Positions 54,195 through 62,777 of a DNA stretch of 64,000 nt are shown here, in pieces; position 1 is the stretch's first letter, and each line of letters begins with the position of its first letter. Made by a program: the position numbers and the translations under genes. This stretch comes from Aquimarina aquimarini (lineage in GTDB: Bacteria > Bacteroidota > Bacteroidia > Flavobacteriales > Flavobacteriaceae), in the NCBI RefSeq assembly GCF_900299535.1, contig NZ_OMKE01000023.1, positions 248,001 to 312,000 on the forward strand. The letters are read 5' to 3'. Below the pieces are notes generated by a model, which made no database searches, was not told where the DNA came from, and worked only from the letters and a program-made list of their open reading frames with translations.

Positions 54195-54887
54195 TTACAC
54201 TGTTTGTGCAATTTCTTTTTGTATTAGGCTAAATGATGTAGGGCTGATGCCTAAAAACGAAGCGATATGATATTGAGGAATACGTTGAAAAACCCAAGGT
54301 TGTCGTTTTTTTAATGCAATAAATCGCTCTTTAGCATCCAAATTATTTCGCTTCCCCATTATTTCTAATAAAAAAGTTACTTTTTTCTCTGCCAAAATCC
54401 TAAAATAAGACTCAAATCCCTGATGATATGCAAAGAGTTTTTTTTTATTAGTATGAGTTAACCCAAGCACAGTAGAGGGTTCAATAGCTTGAATGTAAGT
54501 AGTAGAAGGTTTATGGTTAAAAAAACTATCGATATCGGTTTGCCAACAGTTTTCTCTAGAGAAACTAATATTTTTTTCTACACCATCAAAGTTATAAAAA
54601 GATCTGCAACACCCTTTTTTTATTAAAAAAGTTTCTCGCGCAATTTGTCCTTCTCGTAAAAGAAACCCTTTGTTTGGTACTTCTTGTTCTGTAAAGTATT
54701 GAGCAATCATTTTCCATTCAGAATCAGGAATAGATACAAGGTGTTCAAATATTTTTTTAACTGTTTTTATAGTAATCGCTTTTATAAAGCTAAAAGTAGT
54801 TTTTTTTTGTGATAAGAAGTACGGATTGCCGTTAAATGATACACGATTTAGTATTAAAAATAAGTTAAAAAAATATAAGGAAATCAA
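54195..54887 (-). CDS. Crp/Fnr-family regulator (start uncertain)
   Basis: A 230-residue frame. The family part starts near residue 43: KKIFEHLVSIPDSEWKMIAQYF, then the beta roll NKGFLLREGQIARETFLIKKGCCRSF, and the C-terminal HTH IPQYHIASFLGISPTSFSLIQKEI. The layout matches the Bacteroidota subgroup with a short N-terminal helix before the roll. The first 40 residues are hydrophobic and unlike the family; no in-frame ATG/GTG/TTG exists close to the family start, so the true start is unclear. It converges on the subtilase gene and is downstream of the LRR gene. Confidence 0.78.
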   Translation of the reverse strand: MISLYFFNLFLILNRVSFNGNPYFLSQKKTTFSFIKAITIKTVKKIFEHLVSIPDSEWKMIAQYFTEQEVPNKGFLLREGQIARETFLIKKGCCRSFYNFDGVEKNISFSRENCWQTDIDSFFNHKPSTTYIQAIEPSTVLGLTHTNKKKLFAYHQGFESYFRILAEKKVTFLLEIMGKRNNLDAKERFIALKKRQPWVFQRIPQYHIASFLGISPTSFSLIQKEIAQTV

Positions 54888-54931
54888 TCAAAATTTAGAG
54901 GTATGTTTTAATGCGTTAGGGTTTTTATACT

Positions 54932-56347
54932 TTATAAGCAGTTAGTTTCAAAATTTTTATAAACCATTGTACTTGTATTTCTGCTTAAGTTGCATATGCT
55001 TTCGGGGATAGAGGTAAATTTGTTATTACGAATATTTAATACCATTAATTTGGTTAAATCTCCTATGGTTTGAGGAATATTTTTTAGTCGGTTATCATTG
55101 AGATACAAGTATTCTACGTTGTATAAATTTCCTATTTCTTTAGGAATACTTTTTAAATTATTGTTTTGTAAATTCAATTTTTTTAGATGTTTTAAACCTT
55201 CGATTTCAGAAGGAACATTACTAAGTTTGTTTTTATTTAAAAGTAATATTGCCAGATTATCTAGATTCCCTATTTCCTTAGGAATAGCCGTCAGGTTGTT
55301 GTTTTGTATGGATAGTTCTTGTAAGTTGTTTAGTTCACCAATTTCAATAGGTATATTGATAAGACTGTTTTTATCAATAGATAATTTTGTTAGTTTTTTT
55401 AACTTCTTAATTTCTACAGGGACATTTTTTATTTTATTGTTATTCAGTAACAAAGTAGTTAACTCTTGTAATTCCCCTATTTCTCTTGGGAGGTTGTTTA
55501 GTTGATTATCATTGATATGTAAAGTTGTCAAAGAGCTTATTTTTCCTATTGTTGATGGTATTCTTTTTAATTTATTGGTTTGTAGATTGAACTCTTCTAG
55601 TTTATTTAAATTCCCTATTTCTACAGGTATGCTATTAAGGTTGTTTTGGGAAATATTTAAATAAATTAATTGCTGTAAATTTCCAATACTTGCGGGAATT
55701 GTGTTTAGGTTATTTATGGTGATATTTAGATACTTCAACTTTTTTAGATTTCCTATTTCTAATGGAAGCTTACTCAATTCGTTTTTAGCGATGTTTAAAT
55801 AATTTAATTTATCAAGATATCCTATTTCGGAAGGAATATTTTTGAGATTGTTAAATGATAGATTTAGAACAGTTAGATTGTCTAAGTTACCTATTGCAGA
55901 AGGTATTTTTTTGAGTTTGTTAAATGGTAAATGGAGTTCTTCTAAGCTTTTAAGCTCCCTTATTTCAGGTGGAATATTTGTTATGTTACTACTTTTTAGA
56001 TTTAATTTGATAACCTTCCCTTTGATATGGGTAACTCCTTTCCAGCTATCCATCGTTTGATCCTGTAGATTCCATTTTAGCTTACTTTCTGGATTAGCCT
56101 CAAATAGTTTAATCAAGACCTGCCTGTCTGCAGAGGTAATACATGGGGCTTTATATGATTGATTATTAGTAGATACGATAGTGTTCTTTATTGCTTGTTT
56201 GGTTTGTTTATGAGTAACATTGATATTTTTATTTCCATATATTACAAGTAGTAGTGATGCTATAGTAAGAATATAGAGTGATCTTACTATAATGTTCTTT
56301 AGAAAGGATGGTATTGAGATATTTTTTGACTGAGAAGATGTTTCCAT
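54932..56347 (-). CDS. Leucine-rich-repeat envelope protein
   Basis: A 471-residue protein. Residues about 18-38 are one hydrophobic segment (signal anchor). An N-cap follows at about 68-125 (CITSADRQVLIKLFEANPE, then W and GKVIKLNLKSSN), which resembles the LRRNT cap of plant LRR proteins. Then come 14 to 15 repeats of exactly 23 residues with the IPxEIGNLxxL consensus, ending with a cysteine-containing C-cap (SICNL ... TNCL). There is no kinase or other catalytic domain. A role in binding a protein or a glycan at the cell envelope is likely. It shares strand with the Crp/Fnr gene downstream. Confidence 0.88.
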   Translation of the reverse strand: METSSQSKNISIPSFLKNIIVRSLYILTIASLLLVIYGNKNINVTHKQTKQAIKNTIVSTNNQSYKAPCITSADRQVLIKLFEANPESKLKWNLQDQTMDSWKGVTHIKGKVIKLNLKSSNITNIPPEIRELKSLEELHLPFNKLKKIPSAIGNLDNLTVLNLSFNNLKNIPSEIGYLDKLNYLNIAKNELSKLPLEIGNLKKLKYLNITINNLNTIPASIGNLQQLIYLNISQNNLNSIPVEIGNLNKLEEFNLQTNKLKRIPSTIGKISSLTTLHINDNQLNNLPREIGELQELTTLLLNNNKIKNVPVEIKKLKKLTKLSIDKNSLINIPIEIGELNNLQELSIQNNNLTAIPKEIGNLDNLAILLLNKNKLSNVPSEIEGLKHLKKLNLQNNNLKSIPKEIGNLYNVEYLYLNDNRLKNIPQTIGDLTKLMVLNIRNNKFTSIPESICNLSRNTSTMVYKNFETNCL

Positions 56348-56621
56348 ATTATTATGGTATAATTTAGAGGTAAATTTGGTTAGTATTTAAGATAATGCTA
56401 AGTTAGATAGTTATGCATATATACCTTACCCTGTTTGTAGTGAAATGTCTTTACCCCAAAAACAGTGCATATATCGTCAGGGTTATTAGATGAAATTACC
56501 TCTTTATAAATAAGATTCTTTTTTATAAAAATAGAAAAATAATAAACTGAAAAGCCGAAAGAAATAAGATTAGTCCTTTCATAATTAATGAAGATGTATC
56601 AAAAAAAGAGCTTGTTAAGAA

Positions 56622-57323
56622 TTAAATAAGATTTTTTCTAAAACTTTTTCTTACATTAATAATAATCTCTTTGACCTCTTGTGCGGTTATTTCTTTGATA
56701 GTTGCTATTTCTTCAAAGTTTAATTTACCAAAAACAAACAAGTCAATGATCTTAGAAGTTTCTATCGGGAGCCAACTATAAAACTTACCGAGTAACTTTT
56801 GTTTTTTATGATAAGAAGAAGGTTCTGATTCTATAATTTTAAGAATCTCTGAGTCTCTGTCATCATAAATAAAATTTTGTTTTTTTTCTTGATTTTGGTG
56901 ATAGCAAATATCATCTAAATCTTCTTTCATAATGAGATCATTATCTGCCTCTACAGTATAGTTTTCTTCAAGTTTTTCTAATTCTTCTTTAAGAAAATGA
57001 CTAGTGCTTATGTTTCTTTGATGCCAACCCTCATGAATATATAAATCATCGATAAGCTCATCTGTAATTTTAAAAAGCTGTAATTCTAGCGATAGAGTAT
57101 CGATATCTGGATCAAATTTATCGTGGTATAATTTTACGATTGCATCATCAATAATCCCATTAGAACAATACATGTTTTGAGGTAAAATACCAATGCTTTC
57201 TGCAATGTATAATCTGTGTTTTACATAAGGATGTAAGTGGGGTACAATGGATAATAATTTTTTGCTAAATTCTTTTTGATCATCTGTACCATAAAAGTCT
57301 TGTAAGTCGTCTACCCTGTTCAT
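56622..57323 (-). CDS. Putative sigma-70-like transcription factor
   Basis: A 233-residue protein. The N-terminal HPYVKHRLYIAESIGILPQNMYCSNGIIDDAIVKLY resembles the sigma region 2-like opening of a flavobacterial group of sigma-70-like proteins; the C-terminal LPIETSKIIDLFVFGKLNFEEIATIKEITAQEVKEIIINV resembles sigma region 4. The middle is acidic (EELEKLEENYTVEADNDLI). No promoter-recognition residues can be verified by eye and no anti-sigma gene is adjacent, so it may be a degenerate or specialised factor. It is divergent from tilS. Confidence 0.5.
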   Translation of the reverse strand: MNRVDDLQDFYGTDDQKEFSKKLLSIVPHLHPYVKHRLYIAESIGILPQNMYCSNGIIDDAIVKLYHDKFDPDIDTLSLELQLFKITDELIDDLYIHEGWHQRNISTSHFLKEELEKLEENYTVEADNDLIMKEDLDDICYHQNQEKKQNFIYDDRDSEILKIIESEPSSYHKKQKLLGKFYSWLPIETSKIIDLFVFGKLNFEEIATIKEITAQEVKEIIINVRKSFRKNLI

Positions 57324-57425
57324 CTATCAGCCATTTATGAGTTGTTTTCTAAAAATAATGAAAACAAATCGTAATTAGTGTTAAAAACTTGATAATCAAT
57401 GATTAATGGTGGTTTTTGTTGTGAG

Positions 57426-57455
57426 TTGTGATAGTAATTCAAAATTGTATATTTG
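57426..57455 (+). promoter_or_regulatory. Bacteroidota-type promoter of tilS
   Basis: TTG (57426-57428), a 19-base spacer and TATATTTG (57448-57455) match the TTTG/TTG-N19-TAnnTTTG layout. The box ends 32 bases before the TTG start codon of tilS. It is the best promoter match I found in the window. Confidence 0.65.
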
Positions 57456-57487
57456 AAAAACGAAAATAATACTATACAAAAGCCAAA

Positions 57488-58801
57488 TTGTTACAAGAAT
57501 TTAAAGATCATATTACCACTAAATTTTCTTTTCTAGAAGGGAGTAAATTATTGATCACCTGTAGTGGGGGACTGGATAGTGTTGTATTGACCAAATTATG
57601 TCATCTCTTGAAATTACAATTTAGTCTAGCACATTGTAATTTTGGTTTGAGAGGAGAAGAAAGTGATGCAGATGAACAATTTGTTATTCACTTGGCTAAT
57701 GAATTTAAATCACCAGTTTATAGAACTAGGTTTGATACAGAAAAATATGCGCAGAAGCACCAGCAATCTATACAAATGGCGGCAAGAGAATTACGGTACT
57801 CTTGGTTTAAAGAGTTAGCGAAAACCCATCAATACGATTATATTTTTACAGCACATCATGCAGATGATAATTTAGAAACTTTTTTAATCAACCTTTCTAG
57901 AGGTACGGGCATAGAAGGATTAATGGGGATTCCAGAAGTAAATGATACTTTTATTAGACCATTACTTCCCTTTACAAGAGATGCACTTTTAGAATTTGCC
58001 AAAAAAAATAAACTACAATGGCGAGAAGATAGTAGTAATAAGAGTACTAAATATCTGAGAAATAAACTTAGAATTGATGTAATCCCTGATTTGAAATCAA
58101 TTACGCCTCAGTTTTTACAAAATTTTAATACCACTTTGTCATATCTAAAGCAAAGTAATGAGTTTATAAAAAGTCAGACTTCCTATCTTAAAAAAGAGCT
58201 ATTTGAAACTGTAGATAATGAAACCATTCAAGTTTCTATAAATAGACTGAATACATATGAAAACCCAAAAGCGAGTCTGTATTTTTTGTTAAAAGAATAT
58301 AACTTCACCGCTTGGAATGATATAGAACATATACTTACAGCACAGTCAGGAAAACAAATCTTTTCGGGGACACATCGTTTAGTGAAAAATCGAGAATATT
58401 TATTGATAAGCCCTGTAACAGAGGGAATAACTGACCGCACCTATAATATACGAGAAGACGAACGTATGTTGATGATTCCCTCGGGAACACTTAAGTTCAA
58501 AGAGGTAGAAGGTATTTTAGATATTGATCTCAAAACAATATACGTAGATAAAGAAAAGTTAAAATACCCATTGAATGTAAGAAAATGGAAAGAAGGCGAC
58601 TATTTTTATCCACTGGGAATGCGAGGTAAGAAAAAATTGAGTAAATTTTTTAAAGATGAAAAATTATCCTTGCTGGCCAAAGAAAGAATCTGGCTATTAT
58701 GCTCTGGCGATGATATCGTTTGGATTATAAATTATAGAGCAGACAACAGATTCAAGATAATACCCCAAACAAAACAAGTACTAAAAATTACAATAAGCTG
58801 A
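57488..58801 (+). CDS. tilS: tRNA(Ile)-lysidine synthase
   Basis: A 437-residue PP-loop ATPase that converts C34 of tRNA-Ile(CAU) to lysidine. The PP-loop is ITCSGGLDSVV (SGGLDS at 26-31), followed by HCNFGLRGEESDADEQFV and FTAHHADDNLETFLINLSRGTGIEGL. The C-terminal TilS domain WKEGDYFYPLGMRGKKKLSKFF is present. The start is TTG at 57488 because no ATG lies before the first strand. The stop shares one base with the ATG of dsbD. Confidence 0.96.
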   Translation: MLQEFKDHITTKFSFLEGSKLLITCSGGLDSVVLTKLCHLLKLQFSLAHCNFGLRGEESDADEQFVIHLANEFKSPVYRTRFDTEKYAQKHQQSIQMAARELRYSWFKELAKTHQYDYIFTAHHADDNLETFLINLSRGTGIEGLMGIPEVNDTFIRPLLPFTRDALLEFAKKNKLQWREDSSNKSTKYLRNKLRIDVIPDLKSITPQFLQNFNTTLSYLKQSNEFIKSQTSYLKKELFETVDNETIQVSINRLNTYENPKASLYFLLKEYNFTAWNDIEHILTAQSGKQIFSGTHRLVKNREYLLISPVTEGITDRTYNIREDERMLMIPSGTLKFKEVEGILDIDLKTIYVDKEKLKYPLNVRKWKEGDYFYPLGMRGKKKLSKFFKDEKLSLLAKERIWLLCSGDDIVWIINYRADNRFKIIPQTKQVLKITIS

Positions 58802-60780
58802 TGCGATATTTTATATTCTTATTAACTACAATATTATTTTCTAACTCTCTTTTTTCTCAAACACTGGATCCAGTTAAATGGAAAGCTAGTGTTCAAAATG
58901 AAACAGAAGATGTGTATACATTATCTTTTGAGGCGACTTTAGAAAAAGGGTGGCACTTATATTCACAAAAGGAAGCCCAAGGAGATGAAATAGCCCCTAC
59001 ACCTACAGAGTTTACATTCAATACTACTCCAGAAACATATACACTTATAGGAGAAACAATAGAACCCAAAGGGATAGAAAAATTCGATAATATATTTGAG
59101 ATGAATGTAAAGTACTTTGAAGATAAAGTTATATTTACTCAAAAAATAAAACGTATTAATAAAAACCTGAAAGAGGTTAAAGCAGAAGTGTTTTTTTCTG
59201 TTTGTGATGATGAGAAATGTTTGGCTCCAGAGACAGTAGATTTTATCATTAACCTATCAGGAAAAGCTGTAGAAAATAAAGGAGACCTTTCTAGTATTAC
59301 AGCAGAAGATAAACAGAAATCAGAAGCATTATATGTAGCTATAAAAGGAAAAGAGACTTTTCCTTCTGAAGAAGTAGAAGAGAAAGGCTATTTTACCATT
59401 TTTGCCTTAGGATTTTTAGGAGGACTTATAGCATTACTTACTCCTTGTGTATTCCCTATGATCCCTCTTACAGTATCTTTTTTTACCAAAGGAGCCAGAG
59501 ATCGTAAAAAAGGATTGTTTAATGCAATACTATATGGTATTTTTATTTTTGTCATCTATGTATTATTAAGTTTGCCTTTTCATGTATTAGACTCGTTAGA
59601 TCCAGAAATACTCAATAACATTTCTACCAATGTAACTCTCAATATTGTTTTCTTTATAATCTTTATAGTATTTGCAATCTCCTTTTTTGGGTATTTTGAA
59701 ATTACACTACCAGCATCTTGGAGCACCAAACTAGATAGTAAAGCTACCAGTATAGGAGGAGTAATAGGAATCTTCTTTATGGCATTGACATTAGCCTTGG
59801 TATCTTTCTCATGTACAGGACCTATCTTAGGTTCTTTATTAGGAGGATCGTTAAGTAGTGATGGGGGAGCAATGCAATTAAGTTTTGGTATGGGAGGCTT
59901 TGGATTAGCACTCGCATTACCATTTGCATTATTTGCATTATTTCCTAATTGGTTAAACTCATTACCAAAAAGTGGAGGTTGGTTGAATTCTGTAAAAGTA
60001 GTTTTAGGCTTTATAGAGCTAGCACTCGCATTTAAGTTTTTATCCAATGCAGATTTGGTAGAACACTGGGGAATTCTAAAACGTGAAATATTTATTGCAA
60101 TCTGGATTATTATTGGTATTGGATTGACATTGTATCTTTTTGGTAAAATACGTTTTCCACATGATAGTCCAATACAAAAGCTGAGTACAGCAAGAAAAAC
60201 TTTGGGAGTGATTACTTTAGCCTTTGTTATTTACCTAGTTCCTGGGCTTACCAATACAGCGTATGCAAACTTAAAACTACTTAGTGGTTTTCCGCCCCCG
60301 TTATTTTATAGTATCTATGAAAAAGAAGCACATGGCCCATTGGGGTTAAATGCATATACTGATTTTGAAGAAGGAGTAAAAGCAGCCAAGGCACAAAATA
60401 AACCTATAATGATTGATTTTACAGGATGGGCTTGCGTAAACTGTCGTAAAATGGAGGAACAAGTATGGAGCTATCCCGAAATTATAGAAATACTTAAAAA
60501 TAAATATGTATTAATCTCCTTATATGTAGATGATCGTAAAGCATTGTCAGAAAAAGATCAGTTTGAGTTCCTTAAACCAGATGGGAGAGTTAAGAGTATT
60601 AGAACAATAGGTGATAAATGGGCAACTTTTCAGACCTTGAATTTTCAAAACAACTCACAACCATATTATGTGTTATTAGATACAGATATGAATTTACTTA
60701 ATTATACTACAGCATACACTCCAGATACTAATGAGTACTTAGAGTGGTTAAAAACTGGGTTGAAAAATTTTAAAAAATAA
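58801..60780 (+). CDS. dsbD: Thiol:disulfide interchange protein DsbD
   Basis: A 659-residue inner-membrane protein that carries electrons from cytoplasmic thioredoxin to the periplasm. Order: signal peptide and DsbD-alpha-type domain (to about 165, Cys pair in FFSVCDDEKCLAPE), a transmembrane part with two essential Cys boxes (LLTPCVFPMIPLTVSFF and LVSFSCTGPILGS), and a C-terminal thioredoxin domain with CVNC at 545-548 in WACVNCRKMEEQ. It begins with the ATG that shares a base with the tilS stop. The membrane part is longer than the E. coli form. Confidence 0.93.
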   Translation: MRYFIFLLTTILFSNSLFSQTLDPVKWKASVQNETEDVYTLSFEATLEKGWHLYSQKEAQGDEIAPTPTEFTFNTTPETYTLIGETIEPKGIEKFDNIFEMNVKYFEDKVIFTQKIKRINKNLKEVKAEVFFSVCDDEKCLAPETVDFIINLSGKAVENKGDLSSITAEDKQKSEALYVAIKGKETFPSEEVEEKGYFTIFALGFLGGLIALLTPCVFPMIPLTVSFFTKGARDRKKGLFNAILYGIFIFVIYVLLSLPFHVLDSLDPEILNNISTNVTLNIVFFIIFIVFAISFFGYFEITLPASWSTKLDSKATSIGGVIGIFFMALTLALVSFSCTGPILGSLLGGSLSSDGGAMQLSFGMGGFGLALALPFALFALFPNWLNSLPKSGGWLNSVKVVLGFIELALAFKFLSNADLVEHWGILKREIFIAIWIIIGIGLTLYLFGKIRFPHDSPIQKLSTARKTLGVITLAFVIYLVPGLTNTAYANLKLLSGFPPPLFYSIYEKEAHGPLGLNAYTDFEEGVKAAKAQNKPIMIDFTGWACVNCRKMEEQVWSYPEIIEILKNKYVLISLYVDDRKALSEKDQFEFLKPDGRVKSIRTIGDKWATFQTLNFQNNSQPYYVLLDTDMNLLNYTTAYTPDTNEYLEWLKTGLKNFKK

Positions 60781-60899
60781 ATATGCCTCATAATAAAGAG
60801 TAATAGATTTTGCTATGTAGAAAGTTGTTAAAATCTCCTTAAAAATATTATGCTCGTATTACATTTTTTTATATTGATCGCTAAACTAAATTATAATCA

Positions 60900-62750
60900 A
60901 TGCGATCAGTAAGATTTATTCTTTTAGGAGCTCTTGTTTTCCTTTCTTGTAATACAGGATTCCCTCAAGAAACAAAACCCTATGATGTAAAAGAACATTA
61001 TACAAAACAAGAAGTTGATATTGTGATGAGAGATGGAGTTAAGCTTCATACAACCATATATTCCCCAAAAGATACCACCAAAGAATACCCTATTTTAATG
61101 CAACGTACACCATATAGTTCTAAACCATATGGAAAAGATGAATTTCGATCAAAAGTTGGTCCAAATGAATTTCTTATGAAAGAAGGTAATATTGTGGTAT
61201 ACCAAGATGTACGAGGTCGTTGGATGAGTGAAGGAGTATATGATAATATGAGAGCATATATTCCTAATAAAAAAGGAAAGCAATTTGATGAAGCCAGTGA
61301 TACATATGATACAATAGATTGGTTGGTAAAAAATGTTGCCAATACCAATGGTAGAGTTGGTATATGGGGAATTTCATACCCAGGTTTCTATTCAACATAT
61401 TCATTACTAGATTCACATCCAGCGTTAAAAGCAGTATCTCCTCAAGCATGTATAGGAGATTTCTTTTTTGATGACTTTCATCATAATGGAGCTTATTTAT
61501 TGAGTTATTGGCGAGTTACAGCATTATTCGGACATGAAAAAACAAAACCAGTTTCAGAACCTTGGTATAAGTTTACAGAGTTACCAAGTAAAGATCAGTA
61601 TCAGTTTTTTCTGGATGCTGGACCATTGCAAAACCTAGATAAATATTATAAAGAAGATAATGTCTTCTGGACACAACTCAAAGAACATCCTAATTATGAT
61701 GAGTTTTGGCAAAAAAGAGGAATTATTCAGCACCTAAAAAAGGTTAAACCAGCCGTAATGGTTGTAGGAGGATTATTTGATGCCGAAGATTTGTATGGGC
61801 CTTTTGAAACTTATGAAAACATAGAGAAGAAGAGCGATAACTATAATATTATGGTTTTTGGTCCTTGGAGCCATGGAGATTGGGCAAGAACCAAAAAACG
61901 ACAAGCTGTTGGTAATGTATATTTTGGAGATGATTTATCTCGTGGTTTTCAAAAAAATGTGGAAACGACATTTTTTAACCATTTTCTAAAAGGAGAAGCC
62001 AACGGAAAAACAGGATTACCAGAAATTCAAATATTTGATACAGGTAAGAAAGAATGGAATTCTTTTGAGAGTTGGCCACCTGCAACTGTAGAAAAGAAAA
62101 TGTTTTACTTATCAAAAGATGATGTCTTATCCAATAAAACTGGAACAGGTTATTCTGAATTTACTAGTGACCCCAAAAAACCAGTTCCTTACTCAGAGGA
62201 TGTAAAAATGGTGTTTACTCCTAGAAAATATATGACAGATGATCAACGATTTGCAGCTAGGCGCCCAGATGTGTTGGTATTTGAGACTTCAGATCTTACA
62301 GAAGATATAACACTATCAGGAGAAGTATTGGCAAAGCTCAAAGTAGCCACCACAGGTACCGATGCTGATTGGATTATAAAATTGGTAGATGTATACCCTG
62401 ATGATGCCACAGATACTCAAGAGACACAAGATCATCTAAAAATGAGTAACTATCATATGATGGTACGTAGTGAGGTGATGAGAGGACGTTTTAGAAATGA
62501 CTTTAGTAAACCAGAACCTTTTATTGCAAACAAAAAAACAAATGTAAATATCAAATTACAAGATATACACCATACGTTCAAAAAAGGACATAAAATTCAG
62601 ATTCAGGTGCAAAGTACATGGTTTCCACTTATTGATTTAAACCCTCAAACTTTTGTGCCTAATATTTTTAAAGCAGATTCATCTGATTTTACAAAACAAA
62701 CACATAAAGTATATCACGATTCAACAGTAGAATTTTCTGTATTGAAATAA
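60900..62750 (+). CDS. CocE/NonD-family hydrolase (S15 peptidase-like)
   Basis: A 616-residue exported alpha/beta hydrolase. The signal peptide carries a possible lipobox (FLSCNTG). The catalytic Ser159 lies in GIWGISYPGFYS; YQDVRGRWMSEG, the cap with PQACIGDFFFDDFHHNG and the C-terminal jelly-roll domain (VLVFETSDLTEDITLSGEVLAKLKVA) all fit the CocE/NonD family of acyl hydrolases and X-Pro peptidases. In Bacteroidota these usually act in the periplasm. It precedes a DUF885 lipoprotein gene by 27 bases, so both probably form one operon. Confidence 0.92.
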   Translation: MRSVRFILLGALVFLSCNTGFPQETKPYDVKEHYTKQEVDIVMRDGVKLHTTIYSPKDTTKEYPILMQRTPYSSKPYGKDEFRSKVGPNEFLMKEGNIVVYQDVRGRWMSEGVYDNMRAYIPNKKGKQFDEASDTYDTIDWLVKNVANTNGRVGIWGISYPGFYSTYSLLDSHPALKAVSPQACIGDFFFDDFHHNGAYLLSYWRVTALFGHEKTKPVSEPWYKFTELPSKDQYQFFLDAGPLQNLDKYYKEDNVFWTQLKEHPNYDEFWQKRGIIQHLKKVKPAVMVVGGLFDAEDLYGPFETYENIEKKSDNYNIMVFGPWSHGDWARTKKRQAVGNVYFGDDLSRGFQKNVETTFFNHFLKGEANGKTGLPEIQIFDTGKKEWNSFESWPPATVEKKMFYLSKDDVLSNKTGTGYSEFTSDPKKPVPYSEDVKMVFTPRKYMTDDQRFAARRPDVLVFETSDLTEDITLSGEVLAKLKVATTGTDADWIIKLVDVYPDDATDTQETQDHLKMSNYHMMVRSEVMRGRFRNDFSKPEPFIANKKTNVNIKLQDIHHTFKKGHKIQIQVQSTWFPLIDLNPQTFVPNIFKADSSDFTKQTHKVYHDSTVEFSVLK

Positions 62751-62777
62751 CTAATTAACCCTAATAAAAACAATATC

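Noticed and set aside
55098..55505. Long plus-strand open frame opposite the LRR gene
   Set aside because: It is an antisense shadow created by the repetitive LRR codons.
55000..56060. 69-base periodic sequence taken first for a repeat array such as CRISPR
   Set aside because: It is the coding sequence of 23-residue leucine-rich repeats; units are not identical and there are no spacers.
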